30,682 nt of DNA from Bacteroides sp. UBA7333 (GTDB lineage: Bacteria; Bacteroidota; Bacteroidia; Bacteroidales; Bacteroidaceae), in the NCBI GenBank assembly GCA_002471195.1, contig DKPN01000074.1, forward strand, positions 1-30,682. Direction: 5' to 3'. Shown here piece after piece: positions 21,469 through 30,044 of the stretch. Within the stretch, counting starts at the first letter, position 1, and each line of letters opens with the position of its first letter. A program made the position numbers and the translations under genes. The notes beneath the pieces are model-generated. The model made no database searches. It was not told the DNA's origin and was given only the letters and a program-made list of their open reading frames with translations.

Positions 21469-23772
21469 TTATTGTTGTTTACGGATGGCTGCTGCAATTG
21501 CTAGTTGTCCAACCGCTATTCCTCCATCGTTGCATGGAATATTGATCGGATAATATACCTCTAGCGATGCGCCATTGATTTCATTTATTAACAATTCAAA
21601 CAATAATCTGTTTTGAAAAACACCTCCCGATATCACAATTTTACGAATACCATGTTTCATGGCGTATCGATTGATTACCTCGCTAAGTTGTAGGGCTATG
21701 CTTCGATGAAAACGCATTGCTATTAAACCAACAGGGCATTTCATCTCTAAATCATGAAGGATGCCATGAAAGATAGATTTTAAATTCCAATCTTGATTCT
21801 GGTCTTTGTTGGGTTCAAAATACGATTTCATGTCTTGCCGGTAGCTATATGCCGCTTGCTCTAACTTCATGGGTGCTTCGCCTTGAAAGCTATTGTACGT
21901 GCATATATCTAGTAAGGCAGCAATCGCATCAAATAAACGACCGGCCGAAGAGGTTTGATATTTGTTTAGTGGTGACGCTAAAAGCATCTCAATTTGTTTG
22001 ATTTTACTTTTGCCGTATCGCTTTACAAACTGATGCGGTAGTGCATTAAATGTGCCATACAACCCATAAAAGTAGCTCAATGTCATTCTTCCACAATCGT
22101 ACGATGCCTTATCGGCTCCCGGCAATGATTGATAGGGTAGATGCGATATTCTTTCATAGCAGGTGCGATTGCATAGTAGTAGTTCACCTCCCCAACTTTG
22201 ATTGTCGTCGCCATATCCAGTTCCATCTAAAATCAAAGCAATGCAATTTTCCATTAGATGATGTTCTACCATTACTGCAACCGCATGTGCGTGGTGATGT
22301 TGCACTTTATATAGAGGCAGATTCCAAGCTTTCGCAAGTTCGTGTGCCCATTTTGATGAATAATAGTCGGGATGGGCATCGGCAACAAGAAAGCTGGCTT
22401 GGAGTTTAAATAAGTGGATAAACTGCTGGAGCGATTGTTGGTATGCTTCGTAAACGCTCAAATTGGATAAGTTGCCGATATACTGTCCCATTAAAATTTG
22501 CTCTCCTTTGCCAATGGCAAAAACGGCTGTCATCTCTGCACCAAATGCCACTCCACCTTCTGTATTATCGATATTTAAAATCGGTTCCGGAACATAACCT
22601 CGGGCTCTTCTAATCACATGGATGGATCGGTTCATCTCTTGTACTACTGAGTCGTCTACACGGTTGTATATTTCTCGATTGTGTTCGATATAAAAATCCG
22701 ATTTCTCGATCAGATATTCTCTTGCCTCGGCATTGTTGCACAGCATTGGTTCGCCAATCTTATTGGCACTCGTTACTACAATTGCATCTAAATGGGAGTG
22801 TTTAAATAGATCGAAATGAATGGGTTGATAAGGTAGCATAACTCCCATCGAACCAAATCCTTTGTTTAATTCATCATTCAGATGTATTTTTTCATCCAAT
22901 ACTACAATCGGTTTTCGCCAGGAAAGGAGTGTTTTTTGTTCTTGGTCGTTGATCGACATGTGTTGTTTTACCCATTCGATGTCTTTCGCCATAAGGGCGA
23001 AGGGCTTGTTCGGGCGATTTTTCAACACTCTCAGTTGTTTTATCGATGACTTATTTCGTGCATCGACCCACCAGTTGAAACCTCCTATTCCTTTTAAAGC
23101 TACTATGTGTCCTGCCTCCAACTCTTTAATCAGTTGTTCCAATATTTCCTTATAACTTGTAATCAACTCTATCTCTTTATTGGGGCGTTTGAGATATCCT
23201 CTATATGTAGGCCCGCAATGGTTACAAGCAATAGGTTGTGCATGAAATCGCCTGTCGGATACATTGGTATATTCATCTTTGCACGTATTGCACATGTCAA
23301 AATAGCGCATGGTTGTAAAAGGGCGGTCGTAGGGTATAGAGTTGATGATCGAGAAACGAGGTCCGCAATGGGTACAGTTGATAAAAGGATAATGGATGCG
23401 ATGAGGCTGGATTTCGTAATCGTCCATACATGCTTGGCAAACCGACATATCGGGGCTGATGTAGGTTACATCGCTGCCATTAGTACTACTCGATACGATT
23501 CGAAAATCGTGAAAACCCGAAGAAATGGTGTTATGGGATAAATTGATATCTGTAATATGAGCCACGGAAGGTTTCTCTATACGAAGACGATTCATAAATT
23601 TTTCGATTTGAGAGACACTGCATTGTAGTTTGATAAGCACTCCTGAAGAGGTGTTCTCGACTGTACCTTTTAAGTTCATACTGTTGGCCAAAGAGTAGAT
23701 AAACGGACGAAACCCCACCCCTTGTACCAATCCTTTTATTTTAATCTCGAATCCTCGATCAGTGTTTTTCAT
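21469..23772 (-). CDS. hypF: Carbamoyltransferase HypF
   Basis: HypF makes the thiocarboxamide on HypE from carbamoyl phosphate, the source of the active-site cyanide ligands. From the ATG at 23772 it is 767 aa with the full domain order: acylphosphatase domain (FEIKIKGLVQGVGFRPFIY from residue 9), two zinc-finger-like motifs (CQAC...CTHCGP and CNTC...CNHCGP at about 100-175), a YrdC-like domain (IVALKGIGGFNWWVDA) and a C-terminal Kae1-like domain with QHHHAHAVAVM and LDGTGYG. An upstream in-frame TTG at 23802 is rejected because the family begins at KIKGLVQGVG. It is the first gene of the hypF-hypA-hypB operon and diverges from hypC. Confidence 0.96.
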   Translation of the reverse strand: MKNTDRGFEIKIKGLVQGVGFRPFIYSLANSMNLKGTVENTSSGVLIKLQCSVSQIEKFMNRLRIEKPSVAHITDINLSHNTISSGFHDFRIVSSSTNGSDVTYISPDMSVCQACMDDYEIQPHRIHYPFINCTHCGPRFSIINSIPYDRPFTTMRYFDMCNTCKDEYTNVSDRRFHAQPIACNHCGPTYRGYLKRPNKEIELITSYKEILEQLIKELEAGHIVALKGIGGFNWWVDARNKSSIKQLRVLKNRPNKPFALMAKDIEWVKQHMSINDQEQKTLLSWRKPIVVLDEKIHLNDELNKGFGSMGVMLPYQPIHFDLFKHSHLDAIVVTSANKIGEPMLCNNAEAREYLIEKSDFYIEHNREIYNRVDDSVVQEMNRSIHVIRRARGYVPEPILNIDNTEGGVAFGAEMTAVFAIGKGEQILMGQYIGNLSNLSVYEAYQQSLQQFIHLFKLQASFLVADAHPDYYSSKWAHELAKAWNLPLYKVQHHHAHAVAVMVEHHLMENCIALILDGTGYGDDNQSWGGELLLCNRTCYERISHLPYQSLPGADKASYDCGRMTLSYFYGLYGTFNALPHQFVKRYGKSKIKQIEMLLASPLNKYQTSSAGRLFDAIAALLDICTYNSFQGEAPMKLEQAAYSYRQDMKSYFEPNKDQNQDWNLKSIFHGILHDLEMKCPVGLIAMRFHRSIALQLSEVINRYAMKHGIRKIVISGGVFQNRLLFELLINEINGASLEVYYPINIPCNDGGIAVGQLAIAAAIRKQQ

Positions 23773-23776
23773 ATTT

Positions 23777-23800
23777 AACAATATAATACAATTATTGAAC
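23777..23800. promoter_or_regulatory. Putative operator copy 3 (CAATAT-N7-TTATTG) in the hypF/hypC divergent region
   Basis: CAATAT at 23779-23784 and TTATTG at 23792-23797 have the same 7-base spacing as copies 1 and 2, and the flank shares ACAATATAATA with copy 2 in inverted orientation. A further CAATAT half-site follows at 23800-23805. The site lies 7 bases upstream of the hypF ATG and about 30-45 bases upstream of the predicted hypC transcript start, so one protein here could control both operons. Confidence 0.55.
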
Positions 23801-23811
23801 AATATGGTAGA

Positions 23812-23819
23812 TAGCTTTG
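23812..23819 (+). promoter_or_regulatory. -7 element TAGCTTTG for the hypCDE-hydrogenase operon
   Basis: An exact TAnnTTTG match lies 23 bases before the hypC ATG. Instead of a TTTG at -33 there is the operator-like palindrome, as expected of a promoter that needs an activator or is blocked by a repressor. Confidence 0.6.
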
Positions 23820-23842
23820 TTCATAACTATAAAACTCAACAC

Positions 23843-24094
23843 ATGTGTTTGGCAATACCGGGAAGAATTATACAAATAATAAATCCTAATGACTCTATAA
23901 AACAGGCTTTGGTCGATTTTGGGGGGATACGTAAAGAAATAAGTATCGCATGGGTCGATGCTCACGTCGGAGAATATGTACTGGCTCATGCCGGTATGGC
24001 TATATCTGTAATTGATGAAACGGAAGCGCAGCTTACCATTGAAGCCTTAAATGCAGTCGATGGAATTGATTTGAAATTTCAATCAGCAAGATAA
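23843..24094 (+). CDS. hypC: Hydrogenase assembly chaperone HypC
   Basis: HypC carries the Fe(CN)2CO unit with HypD and delivers it to the large-subunit precursor. The ATG at 23843 gives MCLAIPGRIIQI, with the essential Cys2, and an 83-aa protein of standard length; a longer frame from 23762 would hide Cys2 and runs through the promoter. The OB-fold pattern continues with ALVDFGGIRKEISIAWV and VGEYVLAHAGMAISVIDE, matching the family closely. It is the first gene of the rightward seven-gene operon, followed by hypD after 7 bases. Confidence 0.96.
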   Translation: MCLAIPGRIIQIINPNDSIKQALVDFGGIRKEISIAWVDAHVGEYVLAHAGMAISVIDETEAQLTIEALNAVDGIDLKFQSAR

Positions 24095-24101
24095 CCTCAT
24101 C

Positions 24102-25184
24102 ATGCAACCCCATAATCCTTATAGAAATGCAGAATATGGTAAAAAAATAATAGATGCCATCTATGCAGAGACCACACAAAATTGGCGTATATTGGATGTG
24201 TGTGGAGGGCAAGCACATGCGATTGCAAAATACAACATAGAGGAGCTTCTACCCAAAAAAATTGAAATAATACATGGACCCGGATGCCCGGTTTGTGTAA
24301 CTCCGAAAGATACAATTGATACTGCCATTGAATTGGCGCTAACACGGAACACCATTGTTTTGTCCTTTGGCGATATGATGCGTGTGCCCGGTAGTCAACA
24401 AGACTTACTTACAGCTAAATCGAAAGGGGGTGATGTGAGAGTCATTTATTCGCCACTGGATGCCATAAAGACAGCTCAAGAAAACCCAACAAAAGAGGTG
24501 GTACTTTTTGCCATTGGCTTTGAAACGACTGCTCCTATTCATGCTCAAGTAATATGGGTAGCTCATCAACAATGTATTAAAAATCTTTCACTTCTCACGG
24601 CTCTTTTTGCTGTTCCTCCTATCCTAGAGCATTTGTTAAAATTGCCCGAATTTAAAATTGATGGGATATTGGCAGCAGGACATGTTTGTGCAATTATGGG
24701 TATAGGTGAATATCAGCGTTTAGCACAGGATTATCACATTCCATTTACTGTCACAGGATTTGAACCTATAGATATATTACTCGGAATTTATATGAATATT
24801 AAGCAGTTGGAAGCAGGTAAATGTACCGTTGAAAATCCGTATCAACGCATCGCTCCAAACAGTGGAAATGCTAAAGCCATGGAGGTTCTGAATGAAGTAT
24901 TTGAAGTGGCTACCCAAGCATGGAGAGGGTTGGGGGAAGTCTCAAATACGGGTTTTAAACTTCGAGATAAATATAAATACTTTGATGCGTTACATCGTTT
25001 TAATACGATAAATCATAAAACAACAATGCATGAGCAATGCATAGCTGGAGAGATTATGAAAGGAGTTGCCACTCCTAAAGACTGTCCGTTTTTTGGTAAC
25101 AAATGTATGCCCGAATGGCCCATCGGAGCATCTATGGTATCGAGCGAGGGTGTGTGTGCCGCTTATTATAAATATAGAACATAG
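24102..25184 (+). CDS. hypD: Hydrogenase iron-site maturation protein HypD
   Basis: HypD is the [4Fe-4S] scaffold on which, with HypC, the iron receives its cyanide and CO ligands. The 360-aa protein shows the conserved CGGQAHAIAKYNI (Cys near 38), HGPGCPVCVTP (two cysteines near 65), SFGDMMRVPGS, ALGFET-like FAIGFETTAP, and GHVCAIMGIGEY. The C-terminal cluster CPFFGNKCMPEWPIGASMVSSEGVC provides cluster ligands. The length and all motif cysteines are normal. It sits 16 bases before hypE. Confidence 0.96.
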   Translation: MQPHNPYRNAEYGKKIIDAIYAETTQNWRILDVCGGQAHAIAKYNIEELLPKKIEIIHGPGCPVCVTPKDTIDTAIELALTRNTIVLSFGDMMRVPGSQQDLLTAKSKGGDVRVIYSPLDAIKTAQENPTKEVVLFAIGFETTAPIHAQVIWVAHQQCIKNLSLLTALFAVPPILEHLLKLPEFKIDGILAAGHVCAIMGIGEYQRLAQDYHIPFTVTGFEPIDILLGIYMNIKQLEAGKCTVENPYQRIAPNSGNAKAMEVLNEVFEVATQAWRGLGEVSNTGFKLRDKYKYFDALHRFNTINHKTTMHEQCIAGEIMKGVATPKDCPFFGNKCMPEWPIGASMVSSEGVCAAYYKYRT

Positions 25185-25200
25185 ATAAACATCGAAAACA

Positions 25201-26238
25201 ATGATAGAATGTAGTATACCTAAGAATGACTTTGATACAGTGCAACTGGCTCATGGAGGAGGAGGAAAGTTGACTCAACAATTGATAAACAATCTTTTTT
25301 ATCCCTACTTCAAGAATAAATACTTAGAGCAAGAACATGATAGTGCTCAAATCTTGTTGGAAGGCAATCGAATAGCCTTTACTACCGATTCGTTTGTGGT
25401 AGATCCCATCTTTTTTCCTGGTGGAAATATAGGTGATTTAGCCATCAACGGAACAGTGAACGATCTTTTGTGCAGTGGGGCTAAACCTCGTTATCTTTCC
25501 GCTGGTTTTATTATTGAAGAGGGGTTTCCGATGGAGCATCTTGAATGTATCGTCAAAACAATGGCTGAGGCTGCTCTGAAGGCGGGAGTAGCTATCGTTA
25601 CGGGTGATACTAAAGTGATAGAGAAGAATAGGGGACACCAAATTTATATAAATGTTTCGGGAATAGGTGTGATTGAGGATAAAATTACAATTTTGCCCAA
25701 CAATGTTGAGCCTGGAGATGTTGTAATTGTGTCGGGTAGAATTGGCGAACATGGTATGTGTATTCTATCTAAACGCAATCATTTGGAATTTGAAAGCGAA
25801 ATCGTTAGTGATACCGCTTCATTGAATGATATGGTGAGTCATTTACTAACCACACTACCTGAATCGATTCATATGCTTAGAGATGCAACGCGTGGTGGTT
25901 TATCGAGTACATTGAATGAAATAGCACAAACTGCCAAAGTGAGCATTGAGATTAACGAAGCAGCATTACCGATTAGTGATGGTGTCAATGCTGCTTGCGA
26001 ACTGCTTGGTATGGATCCTATGTATATTGCTAATGAAGGTGTAATGCTGATTTTTGTCAAACAAGAAAATGCATCCGAAGCGTTGCAAATTATTAGAAGT
26101 AGTGAGCATGGAGAACATGCGGCAATTATTGGTAGAGTAATTGAAAGTGAAAGAAACAGAGTGTATCAGAAAGGTGTTTTTGGAAATCGACGTATCATAG
26201 AAATGATATCCGGTGAACAGCTACCCCGGATCTGTTAA
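25201..26238 (+). CDS. hypE: Hydrogenase cyanide-ligand synthesis protein HypE
   Basis: HypE takes a carbamoyl group from HypF on its C-terminal cysteine and dehydrates it with ATP to thiocyanate, which becomes the active-site cyanide. The 345-aa protein has the PurM-like ATP-binding pattern: AHGGGGKLTQQLI near residue 18, FTTDSFVVDPIFFPGGNIGDLAINGTVNDL, and DATRGGLSSTLNEIA near 223. It ends exactly in the hallmark PRIC, with the modified Cys as the last residue. Gaps of 16 and 20 bases to its neighbours support one transcript. Confidence 0.96.
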   Translation: MIECSIPKNDFDTVQLAHGGGGKLTQQLINNLFYPYFKNKYLEQEHDSAQILLEGNRIAFTTDSFVVDPIFFPGGNIGDLAINGTVNDLLCSGAKPRYLSAGFIIEEGFPMEHLECIVKTMAEAALKAGVAIVTGDTKVIEKNRGHQIYINVSGIGVIEDKITILPNNVEPGDVVIVSGRIGEHGMCILSKRNHLEFESEIVSDTASLNDMVSHLLTTLPESIHMLRDATRGGLSSTLNEIAQTAKVSIEINEAALPISDGVNAACELLGMDPMYIANEGVMLIFVKQENASEALQIIRSSEHGEHAAIIGRVIESERNRVYQKGVFGNRRIIEMISGEQLPRIC

Positions 26239-26258
26239 GACCTTAAATATTAACCGAT

Positions 26259-27497
26259 ATGGCGAAAAAAGATAAAACTTTTTATCAAGAACTAACTGAA
26301 AAAGGCTATTCTAGACGGCAATTCTTAAAGTTTTGCGGTTTGATGGGTGGTATGTTAGGATTAAGTACTTCTGGAGTGGCTCAGATGGTAGAAGCCTTCG
26401 AAACGAAAGGCAAACCTGTTGTAATTTGGTATCATTTTCAAGAGTGTACCTGTTGTAGTGAATCGTTTATTAGATCTTCCCATCCTATTATCAAGGAGAT
26501 TCTTTTTGATTTGATAAATCTGGTATATGATGATACATTGATGGCAGCAGCTGGCGAACAAGCTGAGGCAGTCCGTAGTCAGGCCATTAAAGATTATCAC
26601 GGCAAATATATTATGATAGTAGAAGGAGCTGTACCAACCGGAAATCCTGGATACTGTACAATTGCCGGCAAAAGTGCAAAGGATGTTTTTGATGAGGGAG
26701 CCAAAGGTGCTGCAGCTATTATTGCTTGGGGGAATTGTGCGAGTTCGGGCTGTATACAAGCTGCGCATCCAAATCCAACCAATGCGAAACCGGTTCACAA
26801 ACTCAATCCTAAAAAGCCAGTGATTAATGTGCAGGGATGCCCTCCTATAGCCGATGTTATGGCCGGCATCATCTCTTATTATGTAACATTCAACAAGCTT
26901 CCCGAACTGGATAATATGGGTCGCCCTAAAGTGTTTTACTCTCGTCGTATTCATGATACTTGTTATCGCCGTCCTTGTTACGATGCCGGTTTATTCGTAG
27001 AGTCTTTTGATGATGAGAATGCTAAGAAAGGATATTGTTTATACAAAATGGGATGTAAAGGTCCCAATACTTATAATTCGTGTGCTATTATTAAATGGAA
27101 TAATAATGTAAGTTACCCCATTCAATCAGGTCATGGTTGTATAGGATGTGCCGAGCCTGGTTTTTGGGATAAAGAACCACTTTATCATACATTGCCTTCT
27201 ATTACGGGAATCGGAGCTAGCGTTACTGCCACCGATATTGGTGTGGGACTTGCAGCGGTTACATTGGCCGGTGTTACGGCACATGGGATAATCACCAATG
27301 TAGTAAAACGAAAATTGATTAAGAATCAGATGTCGGACACTAGCTTAAATAAAGAGGAAAGTGATGCCACAGAGAAAGATCTAAATAGCAGAATTCAAAA
27401 GCTTGAAGATAAAATTGCCGAGATTCGTGTGGATCAACTAAAATATATGGGCAATAGGAGTGAAACTCCCCAAAAGGATGAAAAATCTCAAGAATAA
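26259..27497 (+). CDS. [NiFe] hydrogenase small subunit, Tat-exported, membrane-anchored, six-Cys proximal site
   Basis: The iron-sulfur subunit carries electrons from the Ni-Fe site to cytochrome b on the periplasmic face. A twin-arginine signal is clear (SRRQFLKF at 18-25, then a hydrophobic stretch). Proximal-cluster cysteines are Cys63, Cys66, Cys160 and Cys194, with extra Cys65 (ECTCCSES) and Cys165 (NCASSGC), the pair that marks the oxygen-tolerant [4Fe-3S] cluster of group 1d enzymes. Distal ligands are His232, Cys235, Cys260 and Cys266; the medial [3Fe-4S] uses Cys275, Cys294 and Cys297. A membrane helix at about 316-348 anchors it. An extra 60-residue charged tail follows (LNSRIQKLEDKIAEI looks coiled-coil), which usual small subunits lack. 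The symbol could be hyaA or hydA. Confidence 0.95.
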   Translation: MAKKDKTFYQELTEKGYSRRQFLKFCGLMGGMLGLSTSGVAQMVEAFETKGKPVVIWYHFQECTCCSESFIRSSHPIIKEILFDLINLVYDDTLMAAAGEQAEAVRSQAIKDYHGKYIMIVEGAVPTGNPGYCTIAGKSAKDVFDEGAKGAAAIIAWGNCASSGCIQAAHPNPTNAKPVHKLNPKKPVINVQGCPPIADVMAGIISYYVTFNKLPELDNMGRPKVFYSRRIHDTCYRRPCYDAGLFVESFDDENAKKGYCLYKMGCKGPNTYNSCAIIKWNNNVSYPIQSGHGCIGCAEPGFWDKEPLYHTLPSITGIGASVTATDIGVGLAAVTLAGVTAHGIITNVVKRKLIKNQMSDTSLNKEESDATEKDLNSRIQKLEDKIAEIRVDQLKYMGNRSETPQKDEKSQE

Positions 27498-27521
27498 ATC
27501 ATTAACCACCGGGTATAAGTT

Positions 27522-29240
27522 ATGATAAAAAAAGTAGTTGTCGATCCTTTAACAAGAATTGAAGGACATTTAAGAATAGAGGCGGATATAGAAAATGGTA
27601 TAATTAAAGATGCCTTTAGTACGGGCACAATGGTGCGCGGCATTGAAATTATAGTACAAGACAGAGATCCGCGTGATGTATGGGCTTTTGTGGGTAGGGT
27701 TTGTGGAGTTTGTACTTCAATGCATTCGCTGGTTTCGGTTCGAGCGGTAGAGGATGCTCTAGGTATTGTAATTCCGCCGAATGCTGAAATGGTGAGGAAC
27801 TTAATGTTGGGTGCACTAACGATGCAAGACCATATCACTCATTTTTATCAACTACAGGCATTGGATTGGGTCAATGTAAAGAGCGCTTTAACCGCCAATC
27901 CTGAAGAGGCTGCTAGAATTGCGCAATCGTTATCAGCATGGCCTAAAAATTCGATAGGATATTTTACGGATGTTCAAAATACTGTTAAAAAGTATGTTGA
28001 GTCGAATCAACTGACTCTCTTCTCTAATGCTTATTGGGATCATCCCGGATACAAACTTCCACCTGCAGTCAATTTGGTAGCTTTAGGGCACTACCTCGAA
28101 GCACTCGAAATACAAAAAGAAATTGTAAAGATTCAAACAATATTCGGTGGTAAAAATCCTCATCCCAATTTCTTAGTAGGAGGTATGGCATGCGCTATCA
28201 ATATTGATGGTCCAAATGCTATTAATATTGATCGTTTAAACTGGGTTAATCAGATTATTCAGCAAGCTCAGATTTTTGTAAATCAGGTATATCTTCCCGA
28301 TGTGATCGCTATCGGATCATATTATCCTGAATGGACTAAACTGGGTGGTGGTTTGACTAACTATTTGGGAGCTGGAGATTTTCCTATGGGTAACTTTGGC
28401 GAATTGGATACTTATAAGATGAAGCGGGGTATTGTGCTTAATAGAGATTTGAGTCGCTTAGAAGAATTCGACCCTATGGCAATGGATGGATTAGTAGAAT
28501 ACGTTAACAATTCATGGTATGATTATCCACAAGGCAAGAATGTTGGTTTGCATCCTTCGGTGGGGGAAACGATCTTGAATTATACCGGAAAAACGCCACC
28601 ATACCAATATCTTAATCATGATGAGCCATATAGTTGGATTAAAACACCACGCTATAAAGGTATGCCAATGGAGGTAGGTCCGCTCGCTCGATGCATTGTT
28701 AATTATGCAGCTGGTAATGAACCGATAATTGATTTAACCAACCGTTGTCTTAAAAAATTGAATGCCAATACCGATGTGTTATTTTCTGTTGTCGGTCGAA
28801 TATTGGCTCGTGCAATGGAAGCTTCATTGGTTTCTGATTGGATGAGCGATTTCTATAATCAACTTGTTAGCAATATAAAAGGCGGCGATTATAGAATGTT
28901 TAATAATACATTCTGGGAACCTTCTACTTGGCCAAAATCAGCACAAGGTTATGCTGTTTGCGAAGCGCCTCGTGGTGCCGTAGCTCACTATATCGATATT
29001 GAAAATAAGAAGGTAAAACGATATCAAATGGTGGTTCCAACTACTTGGAATGCATCACCACGTGATCCAAAAGGGCAACGTTCGGCTTTTGAGGCATCGC
29101 TTCTTGGGGTCCCTGTTCATGATACATCAGCTCCTTTAGAGATTATTCGTACAATACATTCATTCGATCCTTGTATGGCATGTGCTGTTCATTTATATAC
29201 AGAAAATGGTGAGCATATACATCGATTGGATACAGTATAA
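27522..29240 (+). CDS. [NiFe] hydrogenase large subunit
   Basis: This subunit holds the nickel-iron active site that splits H2. The 572-aa protein has the two cysteine pairs that bind nickel: RVCGVCTSMHS (Cys61, Cys64) and DPCMACAVH (Cys551, Cys554). After His557 a 15-residue extension (LYTENGEHIHRLDTV) follows, the part removed by the maturation protease encoded three genes downstream. MVRGIEIIVQDRDPRDVW and HPNFLVGGMACAINID are typical of group 1 membrane-bound uptake hydrogenases. It has no export signal and must leave the cell attached to the small subunit. Gaps of 24 and 20 bases flank it. Confidence 0.97.
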   Translation: MIKKVVVDPLTRIEGHLRIEADIENGIIKDAFSTGTMVRGIEIIVQDRDPRDVWAFVGRVCGVCTSMHSLVSVRAVEDALGIVIPPNAEMVRNLMLGALTMQDHITHFYQLQALDWVNVKSALTANPEEAARIAQSLSAWPKNSIGYFTDVQNTVKKYVESNQLTLFSNAYWDHPGYKLPPAVNLVALGHYLEALEIQKEIVKIQTIFGGKNPHPNFLVGGMACAINIDGPNAINIDRLNWVNQIIQQAQIFVNQVYLPDVIAIGSYYPEWTKLGGGLTNYLGAGDFPMGNFGELDTYKMKRGIVLNRDLSRLEEFDPMAMDGLVEYVNNSWYDYPQGKNVGLHPSVGETILNYTGKTPPYQYLNHDEPYSWIKTPRYKGMPMEVGPLARCIVNYAAGNEPIIDLTNRCLKKLNANTDVLFSVVGRILARAMEASLVSDWMSDFYNQLVSNIKGGDYRMFNNTFWEPSTWPKSAQGYAVCEAPRGAVAHYIDIENKKVKRYQMVVPTTWNASPRDPKGQRSAFEASLLGVPVHDTSAPLEIIRTIHSFDPCMACAVHLYTENGEHIHRLDTV

Positions 29241-29260
29241 TTAAAATTAAACGAACTATC

Positions 29261-30031
29261 ATGAGAGTAAAAAAAGTTCCGTTAAGAGAGATTTATGTAT
29301 GGCAAATCCCTGTTCGAATATTTCATTGGGTTAATGCTTTTTGCATTTTCTTCTTGATCATTTCAGGGTTATTGATAGCGTATCCACCGGCTATATTGCA
29401 AGGTGATGGAGCACAACAACTGGGCTATTGGTTTGGGTACTTACGTTTTACTCATATGGTTTTAGGAGTAATACTTATTGTAAACTTTTTGGCCCGTATT
29501 TATTGGATGTTTGCAGGCAATAAATTTGCTCGCTGGGATAATTATATACCGCTTAAAAAAAAACAGTGGAGAGGGATATTCGATACTCTCAAAGTCGATA
29601 TATTTCTATTAAGCCCCAAACCAATATACGATATCGGACATAATAGTTTGGCTGCTGTTACGTATGGTTTTTTATTTCTAATGTTGGTTGTTCAATCAAT
29701 TACGGGACTATGTTTATGGTCGCCTACTGCCGATATTATCGGTGCTGAGGCTTTTGAGGGATTAGCTTTTAAATTGGGTGGATTAATGATTGTGAAGCAA
29801 ATTCATTTCTATTTGATGTGGGTATTTGTGCTCTTTATGATTATTCATATCTATTTGGTTTTTTATCATGATTATATCGAAAGAAATGGCATTGCATCGT
29901 CCATCATAGGTGGTTGGAAATTTATTGATACTGAAGTTGTGGAAGAGTATCAAAAAGAACTTCAAAATGAAGAACTAATTAAAGAGAAAGAACATACAAT
30001 TAGAGAGTTGAAAAAAAGGGGTAATAAATAA
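29261..30031 (+). CDS. Ni/Fe-hydrogenase b-type cytochrome subunit
   Basis: This integral-membrane di-haem protein takes electrons from the small subunit and reduces menaquinone. The 256-aa chain has about four helices (22-40, 64-84, 133-152, 180-203). Histidines at 22, 65, 182 and 196 lie in the helix positions of the haem ligands known from the Wolinella HydC family; RIFHWVNA and HFYLMWVFVLFMIIHIYLVFYHDY are characteristic. A charged, helical tail (EEYQKELQNEELIKEKEHTI) follows residue 228. The symbol would be hyaC or hydC. It probably supports H2-dependent fumarate reduction, though no reductase gene is in the window. Confidence 0.95.
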   Translation: MRVKKVPLREIYVWQIPVRIFHWVNAFCIFFLIISGLLIAYPPAILQGDGAQQLGYWFGYLRFTHMVLGVILIVNFLARIYWMFAGNKFARWDNYIPLKKKQWRGIFDTLKVDIFLLSPKPIYDIGHNSLAAVTYGFLFLMLVVQSITGLCLWSPTADIIGAEAFEGLAFKLGGLMIVKQIHFYLMWVFVLFMIIHIYLVFYHDYIERNGIASSIIGGWKFIDTEVVEEYQKELQNEELIKEKEHTIRELKKRGNK

Positions 30032-30044
30032 TTAATAATACACG

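Noticed and set aside
23773..23802. HypF start at a TTG codon at 23802
   Set aside because: The ATG at 23772 is nearer to the conserved acylphosphatase start and leaves the operator-like element non-coding.
23762..23842. Longer N-terminus for HypC from an in-frame ATG at 23762
   Set aside because: It would run through the -7 element and bury the essential Cys2 of MCLAIPG; the ATG at 23843 gives the exact family N-terminus.
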